DNA from: Tulasnella sp. 424
Lineage: Eukaryota; Basidiomycota; Agaricomycetes; Cantharellales; Tulasnellaceae
Length of the DNA stretch: 64,000 nt
Direction of reading: 5' to 3'
Assembly (NCBI GenBank): GCA_019633425.1
Contig: WSUB01000182.1
Location: 1 to 64,000 of the forward strand
The notes under the pieces were generated by a model. It made no database searches. It had not been told where the DNA came from and saw only the letters and a program-made list of their open reading frames with translations. The position numbers and the translations under genes were made by a program. Positions 1-10,421 of this stretch are shown in pieces. Numbering within the stretch: position 1 is the first letter of the stretch; every line of letters begins with the position of its first letter.

Positions 1-170
1 TACTATGATGTTCGTATCATGTTTGTGGCGTATTTGTACATGTTGTGAGATTGTTTGTTACTACTACTATATATACTACATGTACACGTACGAATAATAT
101 TATCATTGACTCTTCGACTCCCTCTTCTCAGTGTGAGATACCCATAGTCGTCGGATTGCTGCGTTTAACA
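1..170 (-). repeat. Copia-type LTR, cut by the window edge
   Basis: This stretch is nearly identical to the LTR at 939-1130. They share the runs around gttcgtat, tttgtggcgtatttgtacat and gatacccatagtcgtcgg, and both end at gcgttt(a/t)aca. In element orientation (minus strand) the LTR begins TGTTAAACGC. Its far end lies outside the window. The copia integrase-like coding remnant abuts it at 171, so it is probably the 3' LTR of the decayed element to the right. Confidence 0.75.
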
Positions 171-933
171 TAACTGGCACACTCAGCGGTGCATCTACTT
201 TGGGTTTGAAGATGGGTACAATGGCCTTAAGTGCTATAACCCAGAGAGTAACAAGTTTGTCATCTCCCGGGATGTTGTCTTGACGAGGACAAGTTTCCAG
301 GCATCCCCTGGACAGATGACCACCAGCCTCTTGTCCCCATTAGTGGTGGCTCTACAACCAAAGACTCGAAGCATGCTCTGGCTTCTTCCCATAGAACGCT
401 TCATAATGTGTCTTGTCCTTGAGACCGCTGGAGGGAGTGGCATTGGTGCTCTGGACAGCAAGCTGGAGTGCTTGAGACCACACAGCTTGGGGGAGCTTGG
501 CCTCAGCCAGCATGGAAGTGATAGCCTCCTCTAGCGTCCAATTCTTGCGCTCTGCAATGCCATTCTGCTGGGGAGTGTTGACAGTGGTGCGCTCATGAAT
601 GTTGCCATGTTCAGCCATATAAGCATCCCACTTCTCGCCAATGAACTCGCCTCCTTTATCGTCCCTAAACCGCTTCAGCTGAGACCCAGTCTGCTTCTTT
701 GTTAGTGCCTTGAACTCCTGGAAGCACTCAAAAGCCTCATTCTTGCACTTGAGAGCTCACCCTCATGCTCAAAAGACATCCGGTCCTTATTGAAGCACCC
801 AGTGACACCACGCTTGCACACAAGGGGCAGAACAGCAAATACATTGTTGGAAAGACCAGTCACATATGGACTGTTGCACAGTGTCGTGCGTCTCCTCTTC
901 ACCTCTATCGTGTTCACTATATTCGATTTGGTA
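171..933 (-). pseudogene. Copia retrotransposon Pol remnant (integrase region)
   Basis: Minus-strand reading frames resemble Ty1/copia Pol, from the end of the protease linker into integrase. In order one sees a GLSNNVFAVLPLV-like pre-integrase stretch (about 700-900), then a RDDKGGEFIGEKW-like integrase core, then NTPQQNGIAERKN (352-618), the classic copia integrase signature. The frame changes several times and stop codons interrupt it. No reverse transcriptase or RNase H region is present. The remnant is broken, cannot encode an intact polyprotein, and is interrupted by the solo LTR to its right. Confidence 0.8.
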
Positions 934-1135
934 TGGACTATTATTCCCATGATTTGTTGTAATATTATGATGTTCGTATTATGTTTGTGGCGTATTTGTA
1001 CATGTTGTGAGATTGTTTGTTGCTACTACTATATATACTGCATGTACACGTACGTATAATTATCATCGACTCTTCGACTCCCCCTTCTCAGTGTGAGATA
1101 CCCATAGTCGTCGGATTGCTGCGTTTTACATGGAC
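934..1135 (-). mobile_element. Solo LTR inserted in the copia remnant, with target-site duplication
   Basis: A second LTR copy fills about 939-1130. It is flanked by the direct repeat tggac at 934-938 and 1131-1135, as expected for a 5-bp target-site duplication. In element orientation it starts TGTAAAACGC and ends near GGGAATAATA, roughly 192 bp. Coding remnants of the same copia family lie on both sides (gag right, pol left), so this LTR landed inside an older element and then lost its internal part by LTR-LTR recombination. Confidence 0.6.
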
Positions 1136-1776
1136 TTGCCGGACTGATGGAGAGTATCCTTGTCGCTGGAGTTGGATTCTTGCGCAGTTGCTTGGCTGCT
1201 GCTCCCTTTGCTTCCCTAGCATTGTGCTGCTCCTCCTGCTTGACCTTCATCCACTGGGGCATCTTTTCTGTGCAGGTCTTCCAGCAGTGCAGAGACTTGT
1301 GAGCCTCATCACAGTGAGAGCGTTTGGGAGATGGCACCTTGGGGTCCTTGGACTCCTTCCTGCCAGTCCTGGCACCCAGGCCAGCCTCCTTGACTGTGGC
1401 AACAGTGTCCCGGCGCATCTGCTCAGCCTTGAACTGGATGGCAGCCTGGGAGTGAGAGAGGGAGCCAGCAATGCTCATGGCTTGGACAAAAGCCTCATTC
1501 TGGTCATTGTCCTGAGAAGGGTAAATGTGTCCTTAGCGTCCTTTCCCTTGACCAAACGCCTTGTTGGCAGCGTCAATGGACTGCAGAATGGCTCCTAGAG
1601 CAGCTCATTGAGCCTTGTTCCACTTCCAAAGCTCCTCGTACTCCTCAGGAGTGGTTGGGGAGCTGACTGGGCATGGCCAGCCTGATTCAATGCTCCAAAA
1701 AGTTGCCACAAGGGTAGATATTGTTGTACCAGGCGTTCCAGTTGCCTTCAGTGAGGATGACCATGGTGGAGGACAT
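1136..1776 (-). pseudogene. Copia retrotransposon Gag remnant
   Basis: On the minus strand an ATG at 1776 opens a frame containing LTEGNWNAWYNNI, which resembles the N-terminus of fungal and plant copia Gag proteins. A stop follows soon after. Further down, in another frame, is a charged region with SLHCWKTC that resembles a decayed Gag C-terminal cysteine/histidine region. The frame is interrupted by stops and shifts. The protease region that should follow is missing between this remnant and the Pol remnant at 171-933. Confidence 0.65.
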
Positions 1777-2753
1777 GCTTTGGGCGATAGCGAGCAGAGG
1801 AATGAGCGGTTCAGGCTGAAATTGCGGTGTAAATTGTGGTAACGTGTCGGTTATGTGGAGCAGCTGTGGAAACGCGCAAAAAACAAAACTGAGCGGGATA
1901 AGGGGAAAAGTAAAGGAAATGATTTAAAAGCTGGCTGGGCAGCAGGGGACATGGCAGCTATGTCTCGCTAAAGTGGCAACATTTGGGTAACAAAAGCCGG
2001 TGATCACCAGCGATAGAATGGACAGATTTGCGTGAAACCTGACCGACAAGTGGCAGGTACTCCTCAGCAAAGAGGCGACTGGTGAGGATGTAAATTGCGG
2101 GAGATAGGATTGTCAGTTTGGTCTGAAAGCTACATCTAACCAACGTGGCGATGAGTGTAGCATAGAAGTGAAGGAATACTGAGCAATTTGATGATTGTAA
2201 TAGGCTAAAACTTGTCCAGAGGGTAGATGGACGGGTAAAATATGCGTAGCCAGCTGGGCAATGTGCGTGAATGGCTGGATTGACTGTACAGGTTGACATT
2301 AGGTGTATCTCCATTGTCACTTCCAACATGGGTGGTCCATGTTGGATGCTTTGTTTGTTCCAGTTCATATTCAAACTGGGAGCAGGGGCAGACCGGGTCG
2401 TTCTTTATCGACTAAGACTCCTCTGCACTGTCCCAGGTGTGTAATTTCGGTTAAGCCCAAGTGGGCTCAACACACATTGATATAGGAACTGCAAGGGCAA
2501 GGTAATGCAACTACCAAGAAAATGGCTTGCATTTTTGTTGGGGTGCTAAGGATAGTATGCAGACAGGAATGTTTTTCTTTGAATTTGTTGGATATCAGTA
2601 GCAAATTGGGGTAGGGGCCCAGTGTAAAAGAAGTAAAATGTTCAGTTTTACAGTTAGAAATGGAAACAGCTGTAAATGCTAAAAACTGAAAGAGGAAAAA
2701 ACTGGTCCTTTGGAGTTATCTACATTGCAAGTTCACAACCCATCTGACTAGTT
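1777..2753. other. No supported gene
   Basis: I see no convincing coding region here. The longest frame (minus, 1958-2374) shows no recognisable motif or intron-bounded partner. The stretch is probably the 5' flank of the copia relic plus the 3' flank of the GH35 gene. Confidence 0.5.
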
Positions 2754-5700
2754 CTAGCTCTGATCATAGATCCTCTCTGTAGTGAGTTGAAGTTTGAAGC
2801 AAGGAGCAACTGTAGCATCCATCCCCCAAACTGCCAGAACAACCACACTGGAAATCACTCAGCTTAGGATTACACATCATGTCTGCACATCCACTCACTT
2901 TGGCCCACTCATGAGGATGCCTTCTTGGATGGGAAACTTGGTTTGAGGTCTGGTTGATACACAAAGCTAGGGTTAGAAAACATGTCAGTCAGATACTTTA
3001 CTTGGCCTTACCCAAGGTTGGAAATCCGCTTTCCCATCATCCATCCATTTACAAAGACCCAAGCACGGTAGGACTGTGGATTGGGAATGTTGCTGGGACA
3101 CCCGCTTTCAACAAATTGGAGAGATTGCATGACATCTCTCCCTGGAACCAAGTTGAGTTGGAATTGGGTTCTAAAAAACCCCACTCCACTGTATCCCCCC
3201 ATTCTGATTTTGTTACCACTGTCGATCCATCGGGTTGTGGCAGGCAAGCCCTGCTCAAGGCTCCATTGCATCCAGTCTTGCTGGTTTTGGGGGACCTCTG
3301 GTCTGTGCCAGCCCATACGTTCACCATACAGACCTCCTTCATTGAATATCCCCCTCCATCGGTCAGGGTAGCTGAAGAACAAAATAAAAATGACTTCCAG
3401 ACTTGTAATGCCAGCATGCCAAACTCACTCTGTGTAACCACCCAACTTTCCTTGCACCTTCCAAATGGAAAAGTCTCCACCATGAAGTTCATAGCCTCGG
3501 ATACCTCTGGGAGAGCGTGAACCATCTGTGTCCCAGTGATTCCATGTCTCATCTAAGCCCATATTGTCCTACAGGATATCGTCATGACTCGGAATGCATT
3601 TAGTTGTTTGACAGCAGCACCCACTTGAACAATGGTCAGCACATTTTCTCCCTTTGCAAGTACCCCATCTGGGAAGCGGTAGAACTCAGTGGTTTCTGTT
3701 ATTATATGTTTGTTGCTCGTGGAGTTGCCATATGTGGTTTGTATGAATACATCATTGATGTAAACGGATGCCGCAAAGCCTATCACATATCTTGAATTAG
3801 GTTTCCGCACTCAGCATCATACATGCCTCCTACCTTGACCCCCATTGATTGTGAGGGTGACCCCATCAATCGCTGCGCTTGAATTGAAATGCCCCCGCCA
3901 AATGACCACACCTTCACAGCTGAAATGTTCTCAAATTAGCAAGAGGAGATTTGTATTAAACCATACCAACTCACAAGCCATAGTCGCATCCGTATAGAAC
4001 ATGCCGCCCAGAATAGGGTTTCTGAGATAAATTGGTGGATGTATGGTTTGCAGTAACCCAGTTGGAGTCATTGAAATGCGGGCTTGCTTCAGGTAGGCTG
4101 TTGGCATACTCCCAATTGCTCAATTGCAGGGGTTGGATGTCTAGATCTTGAAGAGCTGGGTTTGGCCGCAAGAGGAACAATGATTTGAAGCTGTCACCAG
4201 CTTTGGTGCTTTCCATAGGAACAATCTCCTGTCCGTTCCAGCAAACTGATTTGGTCTTCAAAGGGGTGCCTATGATCGTGAGGTACGTGTCGGCACCAGG
4301 GTCAAGATCCCCAAGAATGTTGAGCTGATTGTGCCGAGTGTGAAATGATGCGGATCGAACGAGGGCTGGACCGGAGACAATGATGGATGAATTACTCCCA
4401 ACAGACCAAAAGCTTTGAAAGCCATGTCCTCCAGGTTCCATAACTTGCATCATGGGTGCCCAGAACGTGCTTGATGTCTGTGTATCGACAAAGTAGATAG
4501 CTTGATCCTTTGACTCATGAAGAGGGACGATCCCAGTGAGTCCCGGAAGGACATGGAAGATGGTGTAGTGATCGGAAGCAGGGTGATATGAGGTGTGAAG
4601 GAAAGGATTAGGTGCCACGGCGGAATCATTCCTGAGGAGAACGGCAAACTCGTGTTCCTGGCTGCTGTGTCCAGTGAGGACAAGCACCTCTCGGTTAGCC
4701 ATCCAACCAAAAAAGAGGATTGCTGCAGTTGAGTATAGCAGGGTGTTTTGACGGGGTTCAACTGTTGGAGGAGAAGCGAGGAATGTGGTGATGATCTTAG
4801 ACTGTCGCCCATCTAGCGTAATTGAGTTTGCTAAATGAGGAATTTGCAACACCTCGGGGAGGTGCCAGCGGTAGCGAACATGGGGCTCCACTTTGACCCG
4901 GAGATGGAATGATGTGGAGCCGCTGGAAGGTTATCAGTATCTGGCCTGGAACCCTTTTGCAAAAACATAGTAGAGATACCTGAATGTTGAATCGTCATGA
5001 CGGGAAATGAAGAAACCACTTCCGTTATCGGGATTCTGCAAGAAGGTCGCCGCTATGGGTGTGCCACCCGATGTCAACTCTATCTCCCAAGAGGTGCTCG
5101 GCATGATGTCGGTCTTGTAGAAGTCTGGAATGCTGCGGAGAAAGAGTCCTTGTCTCTTGATCTCGCCATACTTCTCGGCTCTGATGTCTCGGTTCTCCGA
5201 GATTGCAGCACCATAGTCATAGGACGTCTAGATAATTCTGGTTTGAAAGCCGTCGTGGTCCACTGGCTGAGCCCTAACTTACATATACTCCAGGGAAAGG
5301 CAGATACCCCCATGATGTTCCGCCATAGCTAGAAGCATAAGTAAATGTAAACCTCTGTAGGTAGCCTTGATCGACAATTGCAGCCACTCACATCATGTAA
5401 ATATTAACCATCTTGGCATTGCTGGCCAAAAGCGCAAGGTGGAAAACGGATTCAAACTCGGCATTTGTTAGGCGTGCACAAGCGTCGTATCCGGGCTGTA
5501 AATGCAGGAGATTTCGAACACGGAATACTCTACCCTGAGTCTTGATTGCTCACCGCATCGGGACCCTAGAAGCACAGTTGTATTTAGAGAAATCGTCACA
5601 CAATGTGTGGATCGTACTAACTGACCCAAGCGTCGTATGCTCCGCCTTGAAATTCAGGTATGTACAAGGGTTGATGTGGATTCGCACGTTGATGGAATTC

Positions 5701-6704
5701 AGCATAGGATTCAATGACCGGCCGCCAATTCTCAGGATGAGCACAGTCGAATCCTTGTGGGTACGAGTCAAAGCTGCAGAACCGAGGTTTGGTAAAGTCA
5801 GATATATCATCTCAGCCGGGTACTCGACACTCATACCCATATATGTCACCGGATCCCGTGCCGTTCACGTAGTTAGCTCCCATGTATGCGTCATTGATAG
5901 TCAATGGAACCTCGATCCCCCCGGATCGAATTGCGTCCTTTAGTTTCTCCATCATTTCACGCTTTCCGGGATATCCGACATCATCACGGTCAACATATTC
6001 ATTCTCCAGCTGCACGGCAATTACGGGTCCTCCCCGAGTAATCTGGTGAGGCGCCACCAATTCAGCCACTTTGTCGATGTACGGCCGCCATGCGCTATAG
6101 TAGACGGTATCATTGGTTCGGAGGTGGCCCGAGACGTGAGCGGTGACCCAGTGCGGAATACCACCAGCTGAAGAGAACCAACTAGTCAGCTATGTCCTCT
6201 GGATTTACAAGGAATCTCTCGACCTGTCGTTTCCGCGTTGATGTATGGACCTGGTCGCAAAACGATCCAAATACCGATCTCCATAGCCATCTTAAAAAGT
6301 GGATCCAGCGCCCGATAGTCGTCAAAATCGAATATACCAGGCGCTGGGTTCGTAAGGCCCCTAGAAGACCCGTTTGTTAGCAAGGCGACGCGACGTGATG
6401 AATAGGGGGCATACCAATGAACGTAGACAGAGATGGCGTTCATTCCGGCAGCTTTGACTTTCTCCAGAATATCGCGCCATTTATGTACGACAGGAAGGCG
6501 CCAAGGATGGAATTCCCCGCTCCATAGAAAGATCCGTTGGTCATTAATGAGAAGTGTGTAGCCATCCCAGGCGACCGAGCCATTCTGCTTTACGGGTATG
6601 GCCGGAAATCCTTGATCCAAAATTCTTTGACTGGACCGCCGAATTGCGGTACCTATGGTACAGGTAATGATTGAGTAAAGGATGTAGCCGAGACTAAGCT
6701 TCAT
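2754..6704 (-). CDS. Beta-galactosidase, glycoside hydrolase family 35
   Basis: Secreted exo-acting beta-galactosidase that would release terminal beta-galactose from plant-wall galactans or lactose-type substrates. The start at 6704 (MKLSLGYILYSIITC...) gives a hydrophobic signal peptide. The GH35 signature GGPVIAVQLENEY lies around 5992-6030 and holds the acid/base Glu (codon 5998-6000). The nucleophile motif IPEFQGGAYDAW lies near 5640-5660, with Glu codon 5653-5655. The frames downstream fit the later beta-jelly-roll domains of long fungal enzymes of about 1000 residues, ending in NLGPQTKFPIQEGIL and VVLAVWGMDA, typical of the last galactose-binding domain. Two 3' introns (about 2958-3005 and 2840-2890) are needed to reach the TAG at 2754-2756. 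There are many short introns and no frame break that I could see. Family assignment is firm, internal exon edges approximate. Confidence 0.9.
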
Positions 6705-7311
6705 TGTGGTAGGTCGAAAGAGCAAGGGGTTCCGGTTGCCGACCGTGAGACCCAGAACTTCTGTTCCCAACCGCTGCTTCCTCCTCCCCAGCACTACTTG
6801 TCTCCCAAACGCATGTACCAGCAAAGAGAAGATTGGCCAACAGATAGTCGAGCGCCGCCCCCAACCCAGCTATTTCTTTCAACCGCAGGCTCTGCGCCAA
6901 TGCAGCACCGACAAGGGGTGACAAGACGCGCAGAGCTTCGCCAGCAGCTCGAGACTGAGACTGAGGACGAACATGTGATCTTCTTCTCATTTACGATTAT
7001 CATTGTAACGTTAACTCCTTTTAATACTCTATAGAATCCGCTGCCGACTTCTCGAATAGCACCGCCTCCAGATTCCATTCATCGCTGGTCGGGTTCCGTC
7101 ATACTTCCCTGGCTTTTCCAATTTTGTCGTTTACTTTCAGTCGTTCCTGCAACGGCCGCGACGTTCGTACATGTAGTGCATCTACTGGACCCTCCGAGTT
7201 TCAGTCCAAACGGTCGCGTCGAATACAGCCTTTGCATTCTTTGGGTGAGCGTCTGATCAGAAAGCTGGTCGCGTTGACTGATGAAAAATATTTGGTAGGC
7301 GTTGCTCACAG

Positions 7312-7838
7312 CTCGGCAATGCTACTCCTTGACATCTGGTCTACTAAATCGCTGGCGGGTGTATTATTCTCCTCTCCCGACACTCATACGACTCCTAGCC
7401 CTGCAAGCGATATGCTGGCCCGCGACGCACTACACCCTCCGACTGTTCGACCACGATAAACGCCCCCTCGTTTGCTGGGCAGCCATTGGTATCACGCAGT
7501 ACTACTTCGTTCTTATCCAGTTTACTAATCCCCTAACGCTGTGCTCAGGTTCCACCACCTGCTTCAGTAAGGCGATTGAGATGTGGGTAACATCTAATCT
7601 TCGGCTGCTACCCAAGGATAAGCGCGGTTGGTCAGTCAAGGGAATGGCGGTGTGGGCTGTTGGAGAACTGGGAGCTTCAAACACCGATGGGACTTCGGGG
7701 TTACGCAGTGACGCGATGGGCAACGCAAAGGGGAGGAGATGGAACTGGAATCGAGTTTTGGTCAAATGTGTCGCTCCCCCCGGATTCATATACGTCATCA
7801 TGGCCTGGGCTCTTCTTCTGAAAAGGGAGTTTGATTAG
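7312..7838 (+). CDS. Membrane protein exons, family uncertain
   Basis: Two exons fit together cleanly. A 60-nt intron at 7489-7548 (gtatca...gctcag) joins RPLVCWAAIG to STTCFSKAIEMWVTSNLR. The second exon ends in a Trp/Arg stretch (RRWNWNRV) followed by a probable transmembrane helix (APPGFIYVIMAWALLL) and a stop at 7836-7838. I place the exon start at the acceptor ending at 7311. An upstream exon around 7124-7244 is possible. The layout recalls N-terminal halves of fungal polytopic proteins such as wax-synthase-like acyltransferases, but no catalytic motif is visible. It may be partial or decayed. It runs convergently with the minus-strand frame at 8125-8625. Confidence 0.4.
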
Positions 7839-8124
7839 CAACCTCCTGGGCCTTTGTCCGCCAATCGTCGGACCCTAGCCAGTCGATTTACAGTTCCCTC
7901 CCGAACTTTATTTTGAGGCACGGTTCTCCATGTCGCACTTCAGTTGAGAAGAATCCGAGCGGTGCCACAGGTGTGTATGATCGCATGCCACATTTTGCCG
8001 CTGTATCTTTTTCTTAGACTCGATCCGTTCAGCGGTTGACAGACGATCAAACCTGCGATCGTCCTTCGATATCGCTGTCTGTGGTCCATAGATCGGTTTA
8101 ATAGGTACAATCCTCCACTTGGAT

Positions 8125-8625
8125 TCATAATTGGGTGTAGCCGCCCACCTCTTCGAGTTGCTTGACGTAGATGGCCTTCAGTATGCCTTGAGCGCACCAC
8201 GGCCAAGCGGTTGCGGATGGGTTTGGAACCCGCGTTTCCCTTCTTTCTGCTGTAACCCAAACATATTCATATATGTGCACACGGTTTGGGATATTTAAAT
8301 CTACGCATTGCCTACTCGCGTGTGTCCAAACCTTGAGCTCAGCTCTCGTGCGACTCGTTCGTTTGGTTCTCACTAGCTGACAACGGGCGCCTCTGAACAG
8401 CATGCGACGAAGCAACGGGAGCGGATCATCAGGATACCCTCCCGACGAGAAAACTGGCGGAGTGCGAGGAAGTTGTCGGTCTTGCCGTTCTGGAGCCACT
8501 GCCATCATGGTATTGCCCCTGAACGGTATAACATTTCTAAGTCCAAGAGCAAATCCGACTACCACAAGCGAGAGCATCTGGAAGTATACTAGAGCTAAGG
8601 CGAACAACAGGGGATTGAGATCCAT
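8125..8625 (-). CDS. Putative membrane protein, unresolved model
   Basis: An ATG at 8625 opens a frame that begins with a strongly hydrophobic segment (PLLFALALVYFQMLSLVVVGF), like a signal anchor or first transmembrane helix, followed by a hydrophilic Arg-rich part. I recognise no family. The later part of the frame could contain introns, since gtgaga and gtagtc donors occur, and I cannot define the C-terminus. It lies between the unresolved plus-strand membrane exons and the WHI2-like gene. It could be a small independent gene or one end of a decayed polytopic protein. Confidence 0.25.
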   Translation of the reverse strand: MDLNPLLFALALVYFQMLSLVVVGFALGLRNVIPFRGNTMMAVAPERQDRQLPRTPPVFSSGGYPDDPLPLLRRMLFRGARCQLVRTKRTSRTRAELKVWTHASRQCVDLNIPNRVHIYEYVWVTAERRETRVPNPSATAWPWCAQGILKAIYVKQLEEVGGYTQL

Positions 8626-8707
8626 CGGATAAGAATGACAAAAGAGGAAAATCGGTGTCTGGAGCGGGCTGGTATCGGGGGATTGCTCTTTCGAGTTGCC
8701 GCCTTCC

Positions 8708-9947
8708 TTAGATCTGCGCCAGTGTAACATTAATCAGCACGAGCGGTTAAATCGAGCGAAAGAGACGTACCAAGCTCAGTTCCAATGTCCATACCCGCCG
8801 GGACCAAAGTTTGACGACGCGAGATGTCTCGCCGCTCTTGGCAATATCGACGTCAAGCCCGTCCCACCAGCATTTACGCTATAAATAATGAACCGTTTAA
8901 TTCTGAAGGCTCTATTTAGAAGACGCAGTACTCACCGCTGGTTTTCTCCAAAACAACAGAAGCTTCTGAGCAGTGCCCATTTGGTTATTGTCGACGGTGA
9001 CGCCAGCGGGAGTTGGGTCGGATGGGTTGGCATGAGTAATACCCGTCTTGAGCAGCACCAAAGCGATCGACGAAATGCAACAGCGATTGGGTTCGAGTGC
9101 ACGGTAACCCCACGAATCATCTCGTTCAAACCCACTAAAAGGACAATGAGGATGAGCGAAAGATCTTAACTGGAAGAGGACCAAGCGTGGTCGTACCTCA
9201 TGCACAGCATGTCAATCAGATGTTGCTCCGCAAGGTTGTTCTCCTTGCTAACGTTCCTCTGCAAAGCAGTGAAGATGCTCTTCTTCTCCAACAGCTTTTG
9301 TCCACACTCCTTCTTGAGGTCGATGAGATCTGGGCTTGGTTGACCGCTAGTTGGATCTGCAGAAGTTTTGGCCTTGTCACCTTTTGGAGGAATAGCAAAG
9401 TATTCTAGCTCTTCGCGAAGAACGATGATGGCTTGTTTGGTTAAGAGAGGATTTTGCGAGGGAGCGAACTCGGCGGGAATGTTTTGTGAGCCAGGATCGA
9501 CTAGGTGCTGCTGGGCTTGGTACAGTCCTTGAAAGTTTGAGGTTCCATAGAACGTATCTTGGGCTTGACGGAAGAAGGACAAGACAAAGGAGAAGCACTG
9601 GGGGTCGAACTGCATTGTCCGCCGACGATGTCAGTCCACATTTCAACATCCACGACCTTCCTGCTCATAGACCCTCCCCACTAACTCACATCAACAGCAT
9701 AAACGTCCTCGTCTTCGTCACTCTCTCCTCCATCCCCAGCGGTGCTCTGGCGGCTAAGGACCAGTCCATTCGGGAACAGGCAGAGCAGGACAGATTCGGG
9801 TAGGTTCATGATTGTCTCCCTATCCACCGAGAACTTTTGGCCTCGCAAATCCAAGGTAAGTCGAGTAAGAAGTTGGGGCTGCAGGCTGGAGATGGGGGCA
9901 GGTGCATGTTGCGAGACCTGTGTGATGGGACTGGAAGACGTAGCCAT
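8708..9947 (-). CDS. WHI2-like BTB/POZ (KCTD-type) stress-response regulator
   Basis: The protein starts MATSSSPITQVS at 9947. A BTB/KCTD-type N-terminal domain follows (LDLRGQKFSVDRETIMNLPESVL) with an acidic insert (GESDEDEDVYAVDVS), then a middle region with the FDPQCFSFVLSFFR and HLIDMLCMRYDHAW stretches. The C-terminus carries WGYRALEPNRCCISSIALV, GTAQKLLLFWRKPA and KCWWDGLDV, ending WTLELSLI before TAA at 8708-8710. This layout matches fungal Whi2-related proteins. In yeast Whi2 works with the Psr1/Psr2 phosphatases in the general stress response and in restraining TORC1 under low amino acids. At least three short introns are needed. The last exon holds only ATC TAA after a gtacgt donor. 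Transferring the yeast role is inference. Confidence 0.8.
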
Positions 9948-10421
9948 TGCGCACTCAATGCAACCTAGTTGCTCTCGTACTTGCTTGAAGGGTAGTGAAT
10001 GGTACGCGCGACTGGTGCAGAGAGGGGAGAGGTGGGGAAGGGAAGAAGCGAACGCCGGTCGGTCGTCGTTGAAGAACGGAGAGGGGGGGTGGAGAGGTTG
10101 ATGATTGTTGGTTCCCCCCGAGCAGAAAACACAAACACGCTGAACCAGCAAGGCACAAGCGGATGCTGCACCGAAATCGGCGACCAACCGACACCGCAAA
10201 ACCAATTTTTATACAGAAAAGTTGTGAGGAGAGGAGTCTTTTTACACGATACACTTTCAACATCATATCTGGAGCACCAGACAGCAGTAAAATACACATC
10301 AATGATGAGAGCAAAGGGACAAGAAAACCGAGTCGAGGGAGCAACGGGCGTCGCCACGCCTGCCCCGAGCTGATGAACGTCCAAGAACGCTATCCTCAGA
10401 CACTGCATGTTGCTTTTGTGC

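Noticed and set aside
1017..1598. Plus-strand frame of 193 codons
   Set aside because: It runs antisense to the LTR and the copia Gag remnant and has no family motif.
7940..8060. Minus-strand GKMWHAIIH string resembling the WHQ motif of wax synthases
   Set aside because: A single short match with no surrounding membrane segments in frame, and too near the convergent plus-strand gene for a full C-terminus.
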